DNA from: Streptomyces sp. LUP47B
Lineage (GTDB): Bacteria > Actinomycetota > Actinomycetes > Streptomycetales > Streptomycetaceae
Length of the DNA: 64,000 nt
Direction of reading: 5' to 3'
NCBI RefSeq assembly: GCF_001746295.1
Contig: NZ_MJAH01000001.1
Span: forward strand, 1,035,188-1,099,187
The notes under the pieces are model-generated. The model saw nothing but the letters and a program-made list of their open reading frames with translations. It was not told the DNA's origin and searched no databases. Positions 54,982 to 63,960 of the stretch are shown here, piece by piece. Each line of letters opens with the position of its first letter. The first letter of the stretch is position 1. Position numbers and translations under genes: made by a program.

Positions 54982-56277
54982 ATGGCGGATGCGGCGGAGC
55001 TGCTGGACTCGGGGGAACGACTGGATGCCGGGGCGTTGCGGGCGGTGCAGCTGGAGCGTCTGCGGGCGTCACTGCGGCACGCGTACGAGCACGTGCCGTT
55101 CTATCGGGAGTCCTTCGACAAGGCGGGTGTCCGGCCGGACGACTGCCGCTCCCTGACCGACCTGGCCCGGTTCCCGTTCACCACCAAGGCTGACCTGCGC
55201 GAGCACTATCCGTACGGGATGTTCGCCGTGCCCCGGGACCATGTGCGGCGCATCCATGCCTCCAGCGGCACCACCGGGCGCCCCACGGTCGTCGGCTACA
55301 CCGAGAACGATCTGGACCTGTGGGCCGACATGGTGGCGCGTTCCATCCGGGCGGCCGGCGGCAGGCCGGGGGACGTGGTGCATGTGGCGTACGGCTATGG
55401 GCTGTTCACCGGTGGACTCGGCGCACACTATGGCGCCGAACGCCTCGGCTGTACGGTCGTCCCCGCGTCCGGCGGCATGACGGCACGCCAGGTCCAGCTC
55501 ATCCAGGACCTGGAACCCGGCATCATCATGGTGACTCCGTCGTACATGCTCACGCTGCTCGACGAGTTCGAGCGGCAGGGCGTCGATCCGCGCGGCACCT
55601 CCCTGCGTGTGGGCATCTTCGGTGCCGAGCCCTGGACCGAGGAGATGCGCCGGGAGATCGAGGAGCGGTTCGCGATCGACGCCGTGGACATATACGGGCT
55701 CTCCGAGGTGATCGGCCCGGGCGTCGCGCAGGAGTGCGTGGAGACCAAGGACGGGCTCCACGTGTGGGAGGACCACTTCTACCCCGAGATCGTCGACCCG
55801 ATCACCGGCGAGGTGCTGCCGGACGGCGAGAGGGGTGAGCTGGTGTTCACCTCGCTCACCAAGGAGGCGATGCCCGTCATCCGCTACCGGACCCGGGATC
55901 TGACCCGGCTGCTGCCGGGCACGGCCCGGGTGTTCCGGCGGATGGAGAAGGTCACCGGCCGCAGCGACGACATGGTGATCCTGCGTGGGGTGAACCTCTT
56001 CCCCACGCAGATCGAGGAGATCGTCCTGCGCACCCCGGGCGTCGCACCGCACTTCCAGCTCCGCCTCACCCGCGAGGGCCGTCTTGATGCCCTCACCGTG
56101 CGCGCGGAGGCCCGGCCGGGCGCCACACCCGAGACCCGGGACGCGGCCGCACGGACCATCGCGACGGCCGTCAAGGACGGCATCGGGGTGTCGGTCGCCG
56201 TCGAGATCGTCGAACCGGAGTCCCTGGAGCGGTCCGTCGGAAAGATCCGCCGGATCGTCGACCTGCGTCCCCGCTAG
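54982..56277 (+). CDS. Phenylacetate-CoA ligase family protein (PaaK-like)
   Basis: A 431-residue AMP-forming aryl-CoA ligase. PaaK signatures: LRHAYEHVPFYRESFDKAGV (about 32-51), FPFTTKADLREHYPYGMFAVP, RIHASSGTTGRPTVVGYT (P-loop, about 90-107), GYGLFTGGLGAHYGAERLGCTVVPASGGMT, IFGAEPWTEEMRREIEERF, IYGLSEVIGPGVAQEC, HFYPEIVDPITGEVLPDGERGELVFTSLTKEAMPVIRYRTRDLT. It makes phenylacetyl-CoA or a similar aryl-CoA. No phenylacetate monooxygenase genes (paaABCDE) adjoin. It overlaps the convergent ligase end by 4 bp. Confidence 0.9.
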   Translation: MADAAELLDSGERLDAGALRAVQLERLRASLRHAYEHVPFYRESFDKAGVRPDDCRSLTDLARFPFTTKADLREHYPYGMFAVPRDHVRRIHASSGTTGRPTVVGYTENDLDLWADMVARSIRAAGGRPGDVVHVAYGYGLFTGGLGAHYGAERLGCTVVPASGGMTARQVQLIQDLEPGIIMVTPSYMLTLLDEFERQGVDPRGTSLRVGIFGAEPWTEEMRREIEERFAIDAVDIYGLSEVIGPGVAQECVETKDGLHVWEDHFYPEIVDPITGEVLPDGERGELVFTSLTKEAMPVIRYRTRDLTRLLPGTARVFRRMEKVTGRSDDMVILRGVNLFPTQIEEIVLRTPGVAPHFQLRLTREGRLDALTVRAEARPGATPETRDAAARTIATAVKDGIGVSVAVEIVEPESLERSVGKIRRIVDLRPR

Positions 56278-57770
56278 CCCGCGAACCGGTCCCGCAGCTC
56301 CCGCTTCAGGATCTTCCCGCTCGCGTTCCTCGGCAGCTCGTCCACGAAGACCACCCGCTTGGGCGCCTTGAAGTGGGCGAGTTTCTCCCGGGCGTGGTCG
56401 AGCAGCTCGGCCTCGGTGACCTCGCCGCGCGGGACGACGACCGCCGTGACGGCCTCGATCCACCGCTCGTCCGGCAGGCCGATCACGGCGACCTCGGCGA
56501 CGGCGTCGTGCGTGTACAGCGCGTCCTCGACCTGGCGTGAGGCGACCAGCACGCCACCGGAGTTGATGACGTCCTTCACCCGGTCGACGATCGTGAAGTA
56601 GCCGTGCGCGTCCCGCACCGCGAGGTCCCCGGAGTGGAACCAGCCGTCCCGGAAGGCCGCCTCGGTCTCCTCGGGCTTGTCCCAGTAGCCCTCGCACAGC
56701 TGCGGCGACTTGTAGACGATCTCGCCGGGCGTACCGTCGGGCACGTCCTTGCCGTTCTCGTCCACGACCCGTGCGTCGACGAACAGGACGGTACGGCCGC
56801 AGGAGTCCATCCGCCCCTTGTGCTCGTCGGGTGCGAGGACAGTGGCGAGCGGGCCGATCTCGCTCTGGCCGAAACAGTTGTAGAACGCCAGCTTCGGCAG
56901 ACGCTCGCGGAGTCGTTCCAGGACGGGCACCGGCATGATCGAGGCGCCGTAGTACGCCTTGCGCAGCCCGCTGAGGTCACGCGTGGCGAAGTCGGGACGG
57001 TTGGACAGTCCGATCCACACCGTGGGCGGCGCGAACAGGCTGTCCGCGCGGCCCTGCTCGATCAGGTCGAAGAGACGGTCGCCGTCGGGCGCGTCGAGGA
57101 TGATGTTGGTGGCGCCGACCGCGAGATACGGCAGCAGGAAGACGTGCATCTGGGCCGAGTGGTAGAGCGGCAGCGAGTGCACGGGCCGGTCCCCCGCGCT
57201 GAGATCGCAGGCGGTGATCGCGCTCAGGTACTCGTGGACCAGGGCGCGGTGGGTCATCATCGCGCCCTTGGGCAGGGCCGTCGTCCCCGAGGTGTACAGC
57301 AGCTGGACCAGGTCCTCACTGCGCGGTTCGGGGCCGTCATACGGCGATGCGGTGGCCAGGCGGGCCAGCAGCGACTCGTCGGCGTCCCGCAGGGGCAGCG
57401 TGCGCACACCCTCCGGCAGCCGCCCCGCGAGGTCGGGATCGGCGAGGACGAGCGTGCTGCCCGACTGGCCGACGATGTACGCGAGATCGTCGCCGGTCAG
57501 GTTCTGGTTGACCGGCACATGGACCAGGCCCGCGCGGGCGCAGGCGAGGAAGGCGATCAGATACGCGTCCGAGTTGTGGCCGTAGGCGCCGACCCGGTCA
57601 CCGCGGTCCAGGCCCTGGTCGAGGAGAACGCGCGCCGCTCGTGAGACGGCGTCGTCGAGTTCCTCGTAGGTCCATGAGCGCTCGCCGTACTCCACCGCGA
57701 CGCGCGCCGGGGTGCGCCGGGCGCTGCGCCGCAGCACCCCGTCAACCGTACTGCCGTGTCCAGGCGTCAT
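56274..57770 (-). CDS. Acyl-CoA synthetase (class I AMP-forming ligase)
   Basis: A 498-residue ANL ligase. Motifs: LVQLLYTSGTTALPKGAMMTH (P-loop, about 155-175), YNCFGQSEIGPLATVL (about 300-315), GWFHSGDLAVRDAHGYFTIVDRVKDVINSGGVLVASRQVEDAL, and C-terminal Lys in ELPRNASGKILKRELRDRF. Substrate not readable; fatty or aromatic acids are both possible. ATG 57770 is chosen because the upstream ten residues have no ribosome site. It is one of three AMP ligases (with 51276 and 60234) plus a PaaK-like ligase in this catabolic region. Confidence 0.9.
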   Translation of the reverse strand: MTPGHGSTVDGVLRRSARRTPARVAVEYGERSWTYEELDDAVSRAARVLLDQGLDRGDRVGAYGHNSDAYLIAFLACARAGLVHVPVNQNLTGDDLAYIVGQSGSTLVLADPDLAGRLPEGVRTLPLRDADESLLARLATASPYDGPEPRSEDLVQLLYTSGTTALPKGAMMTHRALVHEYLSAITACDLSAGDRPVHSLPLYHSAQMHVFLLPYLAVGATNIILDAPDGDRLFDLIEQGRADSLFAPPTVWIGLSNRPDFATRDLSGLRKAYYGASIMPVPVLERLRERLPKLAFYNCFGQSEIGPLATVLAPDEHKGRMDSCGRTVLFVDARVVDENGKDVPDGTPGEIVYKSPQLCEGYWDKPEETEAAFRDGWFHSGDLAVRDAHGYFTIVDRVKDVINSGGVLVASRQVEDALYTHDAVAEVAVIGLPDERWIEAVTAVVVPRGEVTEAELLDHAREKLAHFKAPKRVVFVDELPRNASGKILKRELRDRFAG

Positions 57771-57778
57771 ACGGGACA

Positions 57779-57792
57779 ACCTACCGGTTGGT
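57779..57792. promoter_or_regulatory. Operator-like dyad between ligase and acylase genes
   Basis: ACCTACCGGTTGGT is symmetric (ACCnACCGGTnGGT). It lies 8 bp upstream of the ligase start and 42 bp upstream of the divergent acylase start and may control both. Confidence 0.45.
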
Positions 57793-57833
57793 ACGCTCAA
57801 CCGCCCCTTCCCTCAATGACGTTGGGAGGCACG

Positions 57834-60230
57834 ATGCGCACCCGCCTCAGACGCGCCGCCGTCGCGGCCGTGGCCCTGTTCGCCACCGCCGCCACGCTGC
57901 CGGCCGCAGCCGCGCAGAACCAGCAGAGACAGGACCATCCGTCCCACGGCGGTCTGTCCGCCACCATCCGCTACACCGAGTACGGCATCCCGCACATCCT
58001 CGCGAAGAACTACGCGGACCTCGGATTCGGCACCGGGTGGGCGCAGGCCACCGACCAGGTGTGCGCGCTCGCCGACGGGTTCGTGACCGTGCGCGGCGAG
58101 CGTTCCCGCTTCTTCGGGGCCGACGCGGCCTCCGACTCCGCGCTCTCCTCGGCCACGACGAGCCTCGCCGGCGACCTGTACTTCCGCGGGGTGCGGGAGG
58201 CCGGGACGGTGGAGAAGCTGATGGCCACGCCCGCGCCGCGGGGTCCGAGCCGTGCGGTGAAGGAGCTGATGCGGGGCTTCGCGGCGGGCTACAACGCCTG
58301 GCTGCGGAAGAACCGGATCACCGACCCGGCGTGCAAGGGTGCCGACTGGGTGCGTCCGGTGACGGTCCAGGACGTGGCCGCGCGCAACTTCGCGCTGGCC
58401 GTCCTCGGCGGTCAGGGCCGGGCCGTGGACGGCATCACGGCCGCGCGGCCGCCCGCGTCCACCACCCCGACGGCCGGTGCGCCGGACGCCCGGGACACCG
58501 CCCGCGCGGCCCGGGAACTCTTCGCCGCCGACTCCGCCGACATGGGCTCCAACGCCGTCGCCTTCAGCGGGGCCACGACGGCGAACGGCCGCGGGCTGCT
58601 CCTCGGCAACCCGCACTACCCCTGGCAGGGCGGCCGCCGCTTCTGGCAGTCGCAGCAGACCATCCCCGGCGAGCTGAACATCGCCGGCGGCTCACTGCTC
58701 GGCTCGGCGACCATCTCCATAGGCCACAACGCGCAGGTGGCCTGGAGCCACACCGTGGCCACCGGCGTCACCCTCAACCTGCACCAACTGACCCTGGACC
58801 CGGCCGACCCGACCACGTATCTCGTCGACGGCAGACCGGAGCGGATGACCGAACGCCGGGTGACCGTCGCCGTCCAGGGCGGCGAACCGGTGACGAGGAC
58901 CCAGTGGTGGACGCGCTACGGCCCGGTCGTCACCTCGCTCGGCGCCTCGCTGCCGCTGCCCTGGACGACCACGACGGCGTACGCCCTCAACGACCCGAAC
59001 GCCGCCAATCTGCGCGGCTCCGACACGGCCCTCGGCTTCAGCAAGGCCCGCAGCACCGCTGACGTTCTGGGCGCGTTGAAGCGCACCCAGGGTCTGCCGT
59101 GGGTCAACACGATCGCCGCCGACGCACAGGGGCACACGCTGTTCACGCAGTCCCAGGTGCTCCCCCGGATCACCGACGAAATGGCCCAGCGCTGCTCCAC
59201 TCCCCTGGGCAGGGTCACCTACCCCGCCTCGGGCGTGGCGATCCTCGACGGCTCACGCGGTGACTGCGCCCTCGGCAGCGATCCGGACGCCGTACAGCCG
59301 GGGATCTTCGGGCCCGCGAAGATGCCGGTCCTCAAGGACGCGCCGTACGCGGAGAACTCCAACGACAGCGCCTGGCTCGCCAACGCCGAGCGGCCGATCA
59401 CCGGGTACGAGCGGGTCTTCGGCACCGTGGGCACGCAGCGCTCGATGCGCACCCGCGGCGCTCTCCAGGACGTGTCCGCGATGGCCTCGCGCGGCCGGTT
59501 GACCCTACGGGACCTTCAGGCGCAGCAGTTCGCCAACCGGGTGACCGCGGGCGGCCTCGCGGCGGCGGACGCGGCGAAGGCATGTGCCGCGCTCCCTGGC
59601 GGCACCGCAACAGGCACTGACGGCACGGTCGTTGACGTCCACGAGGCCTGCGGGGTGCTCGCGGCCTGGGACCGCACCGCGAACACCGACAGCCGGGGCG
59701 CGCTGCTCTTCGACCGGCTCTGGCGGAAACTGCCCGGTTCCTCACTGTGGAAGGTGCCGTTCTCGGCGGCCGACCCGGTGGGCACCCCGAACACGCTCAA
59801 CACCGACGCGCCGGCCTTCGCCACGGCCCTCGCGGACACGGTGACCGAGCTCGGGGCGGCCGGTGTCCCGCTGGACTCGCGCCTCGGGGAGCACCAGTTC
59901 GTCGTACGGAACGGCGAGCGCATCGCGGTTCCGGGCGGCACCGAGTCGCTGGGGGTGTGGAACAAGGTCGAGCCGGTGTGGAACCCGGCGGGCGGCGGAT
60001 ACACGGAGGTGACGACCGGGTCGAGCTACATCCAGGCGGTGGGCTGGGACGGCGGCCGCTGCCCGGTGGCCCGCACCCTGCTGACGTACTCCCAGTCCTC
60101 GAACCCGAACTCGCCGCACTTCAGCGACCAGACGCGGCTGTTCTCGGCGGAGAAGTGGGTGACGTCCCGGTTCTGCGAGAAGGACATCCTGTCGTCGCCG
60201 GCGCTGCGGGTCGTCCGGGTCCGTTCCTGA
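57834..60230 (+). CDS. Secreted Ntn-hydrolase acylase (penicillin/AHL/aculeacin acylase family)
   Basis: A 798-residue exported acylase precursor. The signal peptide is about 1-28 (AAVALFATAATLPAAAA). The small chain starts with ATIRYTEYGIPHILAKNYADLGFGTGWAQATDQVCALADGFVTVRGERSRFFG. Autocleavage should occur between G238 and S239 in ADMGSNAVAFSG, making S239 the N-terminal nucleophile of the large chain. The large chain contains LLLGNPHYPWQGGRRFWQSQQTIPGELNIAGGSLLGSATISIGHNAQVAWSHTVATG. Relatives hydrolyse N-acyl-homoserine lactones, lipopeptides (aculeacin) or penicillins. GGGAGG precedes ATG 57834. Confidence 0.92.
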   Translation: MRTRLRRAAVAAVALFATAATLPAAAAQNQQRQDHPSHGGLSATIRYTEYGIPHILAKNYADLGFGTGWAQATDQVCALADGFVTVRGERSRFFGADAASDSALSSATTSLAGDLYFRGVREAGTVEKLMATPAPRGPSRAVKELMRGFAAGYNAWLRKNRITDPACKGADWVRPVTVQDVAARNFALAVLGGQGRAVDGITAARPPASTTPTAGAPDARDTARAARELFAADSADMGSNAVAFSGATTANGRGLLLGNPHYPWQGGRRFWQSQQTIPGELNIAGGSLLGSATISIGHNAQVAWSHTVATGVTLNLHQLTLDPADPTTYLVDGRPERMTERRVTVAVQGGEPVTRTQWWTRYGPVVTSLGASLPLPWTTTTAYALNDPNAANLRGSDTALGFSKARSTADVLGALKRTQGLPWVNTIAADAQGHTLFTQSQVLPRITDEMAQRCSTPLGRVTYPASGVAILDGSRGDCALGSDPDAVQPGIFGPAKMPVLKDAPYAENSNDSAWLANAERPITGYERVFGTVGTQRSMRTRGALQDVSAMASRGRLTLRDLQAQQFANRVTAGGLAAADAAKACAALPGGTATGTDGTVVDVHEACGVLAAWDRTANTDSRGALLFDRLWRKLPGSSLWKVPFSAADPVGTPNTLNTDAPAFATALADTVTELGAAGVPLDSRLGEHQFVVRNGERIAVPGGTESLGVWNKVEPVWNPAGGGYTEVTTGSSYIQAVGWDGGRCPVARTLLTYSQSSNPNSPHFSDQTRLFSAEKWVTSRFCEKDILSSPALRVVRVRS

Positions 60231-60233
60231 GGC

Positions 60234-61787
60234 TCACACCGGTCGCGAGCGCCCCTGCCAGTACGGATCCCTCAGGCGTCGCTTGTACAGCTTGCCGTTG
60301 GGATCGCGGGGCATCTCGGTGATGAAGTCGACGCTCTTCGGGCACTTGTAGCCGGCGAGTTGCGCGGCGCAGTGGGCGAGGAGGTCTTCGGCCAGGTCCG
60401 GCCCGGGCGTCCGACCCGGGGCCGGTTCCACCACGGCCTTGACCTCCTCGCCCCAGTCGTCGTGCGGGATGCCGAACGCGGCGGCGTCGGCGACGGCGGG
60501 GTGCTGGAGCAGGACGGACTCGATCTCGGCGGGGTAGATGTTCACCCCGCCGGAGATGATCATGTCGATCTTGCGGTCGCGGAGGAAGAGGTAGCCGTCC
60601 TCGTCCAGGAGGCCCAGGTCGCCCACGGTGAAGAAGTCTCCGATGCGGTTCTTCTTCGTCTTGGCCTCGTCCTTGTGGTAGGCGAAGCCGCCCGTGTTCA
60701 TCTTCAGGTACACCGTGCCGAGTTCGCCGGGCGGCAGCCGGTTGCCGTCGTCGTCGAAGATCGCGAGCTCGCTGATGGGCCAGGCCTTGCCGACCGTGCC
60801 GGGCTTCTTCAGCCAGTCCTCGGCGGTCGCGAAGGCTCCGCCGCCCTCACTGGCGGCGTAGTACTCCTCCACACAGGGGCCCCACCAGTCGAGCATCGCC
60901 CGCTTCACATGGTCGGGGCAGGGGGCGGCCCCGTGGATGGCGTGCCGCATGGACGAGACGTCGTAGCGCGCCCGGACGTCCTCGGGGAGGGCCAGTAGAC
61001 GGTGGAACTGGGTGGGGACCATATGAGTGTGGGTGCACCTGTGTGTGTCGATGAGTCGCAGCATCTCCTCCGGCGTCCACTTGTCCATCAGGACCAGCCG
61101 GTGCCCGATGTGCAGGGACGCGGCCGCGAACTGGAGGACGGCCGTGTGGTAGAGCGGCGAGCAGACGAGGTGGACGTTGTCGCCGAAGGGCTGGATGCCG
61201 AAGATGCCGAGGAAGCCGCCGAGGTAGGCCTCCTCGGGCCGCTTGCCGGGCAGGGGTCGGCGGATACCGCGCGGGCGGCCCGTCGTACCCGAGGTGTAGT
61301 TCATGACCCAGCCGAGTTCGCGGTCCACGGGCGCCGACTCCGGTTGTCCGTCCAGGAGTTCGGCGTAAGGGCGGAAGCCGTCGATCCCGCCGACGGCGTA
61401 CCGGTGGCTCGCCGGGAGGCCCGCCTCGTCGGCCGCCTGCCGTGCCGCGGCGGCGAAGCGCTCGTCGGCGATGAGCACCTTGGCGCCGGAGTCGGCGACG
61501 ATCCAGGCGATCTCGGGGGCGACGAAGTGGTGGTTGATCGGGACCAGGTAGAAGCCGGCCTGGCTGGCGGCGAGGTGCGCGGTGAAGAACTCCGCGCTGT
61601 TGGGCAGGACGACGGCGAAGGCGTCACCGCGTTGGAGTCCGGCGGCGCGCAGGCCGTGCACGAGCTGGTTGGCGGCGGCGTGCAGGCGGCCGGCTGTCCA
61701 TGGCGAGCCGTCCGGGGCGATGAGGACCGTACGCGAAGGGTCCTGGGTGGCCTGGGCCCAGAAGCCCGCGGGAGGTGTGCTCGTCAC
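60234..61787 (-). CDS. Acyl-CoA synthetase (fatty/aryl-CoA ligase)
   Basis: A 517-residue ANL ligase: GWVMNYTSGTTGRPRGIRR (P-loop, about 153-171), VHLVCSPLYHTAVLQFAAASLHIGHRLVLMDKW, EYYAASEGGGAFATAEDWLKKPGTVGKAWP, GDFFTVGDLGLLDEDGYLFLRDRKIDMIISGGVNIYPAEIES, and Lys in MPRDPNGKLYKRRLRDPY. It starts at GTG 61787, overlapping the upstream TGA (GTGA), with AAGGAG upstream, so it is translationally coupled to nitronate monooxygenase. Substrate not known. Similar ligases belong to lipid or steroid catabolism. Confidence 0.92.
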   Translation of the reverse strand: MTSTPPAGFWAQATQDPSRTVLIAPDGSPWTAGRLHAAANQLVHGLRAAGLQRGDAFAVVLPNSAEFFTAHLAASQAGFYLVPINHHFVAPEIAWIVADSGAKVLIADERFAAAARQAADEAGLPASHRYAVGGIDGFRPYAELLDGQPESAPVDRELGWVMNYTSGTTGRPRGIRRPLPGKRPEEAYLGGFLGIFGIQPFGDNVHLVCSPLYHTAVLQFAAASLHIGHRLVLMDKWTPEEMLRLIDTHRCTHTHMVPTQFHRLLALPEDVRARYDVSSMRHAIHGAAPCPDHVKRAMLDWWGPCVEEYYAASEGGGAFATAEDWLKKPGTVGKAWPISELAIFDDDGNRLPPGELGTVYLKMNTGGFAYHKDEAKTKKNRIGDFFTVGDLGLLDEDGYLFLRDRKIDMIISGGVNIYPAEIESVLLQHPAVADAAAFGIPHDDWGEEVKAVVEPAPGRTPGPDLAEDLLAHCAAQLAGYKCPKSVDFITEMPRDPNGKLYKRRLRDPYWQGRSRPV

Positions 61788-62893
61788 TGGCCGCTCCTTC
61801 CGGCGATGCGGTTGATGCGATCGACGGCTTTCTCGAAGCCGCGGGTGAGGTCGTCGAAGACGGCCTGGACGCTGCGTTCGCTGGTCATCCGTCCGACGAT
61901 CTGGCCGACCGGTGTGCCCAGCAGTGGCTCCACCTCGTACTTCTGGATCCGGGACACCGCATCGGCGACCAGCAGGCCCTGCAGGGGCATCGGCAGGGTG
62001 CCGGGTCCGTCGGCGGAGTCCCAGGCGTCGGTCCATTCCGTACGGAGCTGGCGCGCGGGTTTCCCGGTCAGCGCACGGGAGCGGACGGTGTCGCCGGAGC
62101 CGGCCGCCAGCAGCTTCTCGATCAGCCTGGGCGAGGGCAGTTCGGCCTCTGTGGTGGTCAGCCATATGGAGCCCAGCCACACACCCTGAGCCCCTAGTGC
62201 CAGCGCGGCCGCCACCTGCTGCCCGCTGCCTATGCCGCCCGCCGCCAGCACGGGCAGCGGGTCCACGGCGTCGACGACCTCGGGCGTGAGGACCATGGAG
62301 GCGATGTCCCCGGTGTGACCGCCGGCCTCGTAGCCCTGGGCGACCACGATGTCGATGCCGCCCTCCTTGTGCTTGAGCGCGTGCCGGGCACTGCCCGCGA
62401 GGGCCGCGACGAGGACGTCCTGATCGTGCGCACGGGCCACCACGTCGGCGGGCGGGGAGCCGAGGGCGTTGGCGAGCAGCCGGATCGGATAGTCGAAGGC
62501 GACGTCCAGCTGGTTGCGGGCGACCTGCTCCATCCAGCCCGTGATACGCCACCCGGACACCTCGCCCTCCGCGAGTTCGGGCACGCCGTACTTGGCGAGG
62601 GTGTCCTTGACGAACTGCCGGTGCCCCTCGGGGATCATGGCCTCGACGTCGGCCTCGGTCACCCCCTCGACCTTCTTGGCGGGCATCACAACGTCCAGGC
62701 CGTACGGCTTGCCGTCGACGTGCGCCTCGATCCAGTCGAGGTCGCGTTTGAGTTCGTCGGGGGCCGTGTAACGGACCGCGCCGAGCACTCCGAAACCGCC
62801 GGCCCGGCTGATGGCCGCGGCGACGGCGGGGAACGGCGTGAAGCCGAAGACGGCGTGCTCGACTCCCAGTTTCTTGCTCAGCTCCGTCTGCAT
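61784..62893 (-). CDS. Nitronate monooxygenase family flavoprotein
   Basis: A 369-residue TIM-barrel FMN protein: AVFGFTPFPAVAAAISRAGGFGVLGAVRYTAPDELKRDLDWIEAHVDGKPYGLDVVMPAK at the N-terminus, VVAQGYEAGGHTGDIASMVLTPEVVDAVDPLPVLAAGGIGSGQQVAAALALGAQGVWLGSIWL in the FMN phosphate region, and a C-terminal alpha region. The family name covers true nitronate monooxygenases and many related enoyl reductases/dioxygenases; the coupling with an acyl-CoA ligase suggests a CoA-thioester or acid-related step. First gene of the operon, with an operator-like dyad 44 bp upstream. Confidence 0.88.
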   Translation of the reverse strand: MQTELSKKLGVEHAVFGFTPFPAVAAAISRAGGFGVLGAVRYTAPDELKRDLDWIEAHVDGKPYGLDVVMPAKKVEGVTEADVEAMIPEGHRQFVKDTLAKYGVPELAEGEVSGWRITGWMEQVARNQLDVAFDYPIRLLANALGSPPADVVARAHDQDVLVAALAGSARHALKHKEGGIDIVVAQGYEAGGHTGDIASMVLTPEVVDAVDPLPVLAAGGIGSGQQVAAALALGAQGVWLGSIWLTTTEAELPSPRLIEKLLAAGSGDTVRSRALTGKPARQLRTEWTDAWDSADGPGTLPMPLQGLLVADAVSRIQKYEVEPLLGTPVGQIVGRMTSERSVQAVFDDLTRGFEKAVDRINRIAGRSGQ

Positions 62894-62936
62894 GGCCGCA
62901 GGATGCCGCAGTCCTCCGGACGACGGAAGGGTTTTT

Positions 62937-62951
62937 CTGATGCTCCGTCAG
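62937..62951. promoter_or_regulatory. Second copy of the CTGAy-N5-GTCAG operator
   Basis: CTGAT-GCTCC-GTCAG with flanking TTTT on the left and ATT on the right matches the site at 51166-51180 (TTTTCTGAC-AGACA-GTCAGATT). It lies 44 bp upstream of the nitronate monooxygenase start. Confidence 0.65.
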
Positions 62952-63021
62952 ATTCAGGTCTCCGGATCGGGGCGGACGGGTGAGGGCGTCCAGTTCGCCG
63001 CGTCATCCGGGAACTGACGGC

Positions 63022-63873
63022 TCAGCCGGGAATGTCCAGCCGCTGGGTGCCGACGACCGACAGCAGTCGTAGCGCTTCTTCGGACGGGGAACCGGGCGTG
63101 GCCGTGTAGATCACCACGCGCTGGTCCCGGTCGGCGATGTCCAGGACGTCGCAGTTGACGGCGACCGGGCCGACGACGGGGTGGTCGAAGGTCTTGCGGA
63201 GGGTGGGGCGGGAGGCGACGTCGTGGGCGGCCCACAGCCGGGCGAACTCCTCGCTACCGTCGAGGAGTTCCGCCACCAGGCCGGTCAGCTCGCGATCGTC
63301 GGGATAGCGGGCGGAGGCGGCGCGCAGCTGCTGTACCGAGGACAGTGCGAACTCCTCCCCGTCCGACACCCCGTAGAGTCGCTGGCCCTCCGGGTGTGGG
63401 CCGAGGAAGGCACGCCGGACGAGGTTGCGGTCGCGGCGGGAAAGGGCGGAGAAGTCCTCCATGAGGGCCGCGGCCAGGTCGTTCCAGGCGATGACCTCAT
63501 AGGCGGCCGAGATGACGATCGCGGCGGCCTGCGGCAGCCGGTGCAGCAGGTCGACGATGCTCTGGCGCACCTCGCGGGAGGGGCCCGGCCGCGGGCCCGG
63601 CGGGGTGCCTGCTAGATGGTGGAGGTGGTCGCGTTCGGCGTCCGACAGGCGCAGGGCGCGGGCGACCTGGGCCAGCACCTCGAGGGAGGGGCGGGGTGCG
63701 CGCGACTGCTCCAGCCGGGTGTAGTACTCGGTGGAGATGTACGCCAGCTGCGCCACCTCCTCGCGGCGCAGGCCCGGAGTGCGGCGGCGCGGCCCGGCGG
63801 GCAGGCCCACGTCCGCGGGGGTGATGCGCTCGCGTCGGCTGCGCAGGAAGTCGGCCAGTTCTCGTCGGTCCAC
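63022..63873 (-). CDS. XRE family regulator with MmyB-like ligand domain
   Basis: A 283-residue regulator. The N-terminal helix-turn-helix (about 5-85) reads LADFLRSRRERITPADVGLPAGPRRRTPGLRREEVAQLAYISTEYYTRLEQSRAPRPSLEVLAQVARALRLSDAERDHLHHLAG. Residues about 100-275 form the MmyB-like PAS-related domain: AAAIVISAAYEVIAWNDLAAALMEDFSALSRRDRNLVRRAFLGP and TFDHPVVGPVAVNCDVLDIADRDQRVVIYTATPGSPSEEALRLLSVVG. MmyB-type regulators bind fatty acids or related ligands and usually control a divergent oxidoreductase. The divergent gene starts at 63961. Confidence 0.92.
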   Translation of the reverse strand: MDRRELADFLRSRRERITPADVGLPAGPRRRTPGLRREEVAQLAYISTEYYTRLEQSRAPRPSLEVLAQVARALRLSDAERDHLHHLAGTPPGPRPGPSREVRQSIVDLLHRLPQAAAIVISAAYEVIAWNDLAAALMEDFSALSRRDRNLVRRAFLGPHPEGQRLYGVSDGEEFALSSVQQLRAASARYPDDRELTGLVAELLDGSEEFARLWAAHDVASRPTLRKTFDHPVVGPVAVNCDVLDIADRDQRVVIYTATPGSPSEEALRLLSVVGTQRLDIPG

Positions 63874-63960
63874 CTGCCCAGTGTGCGCGGGTTCGGGGGC
63901 GCCCAGCCAGGTACCACTGGTGCCTGGATGAGGATCGTGGCCAGGGGGAGGCTCGTCGGC

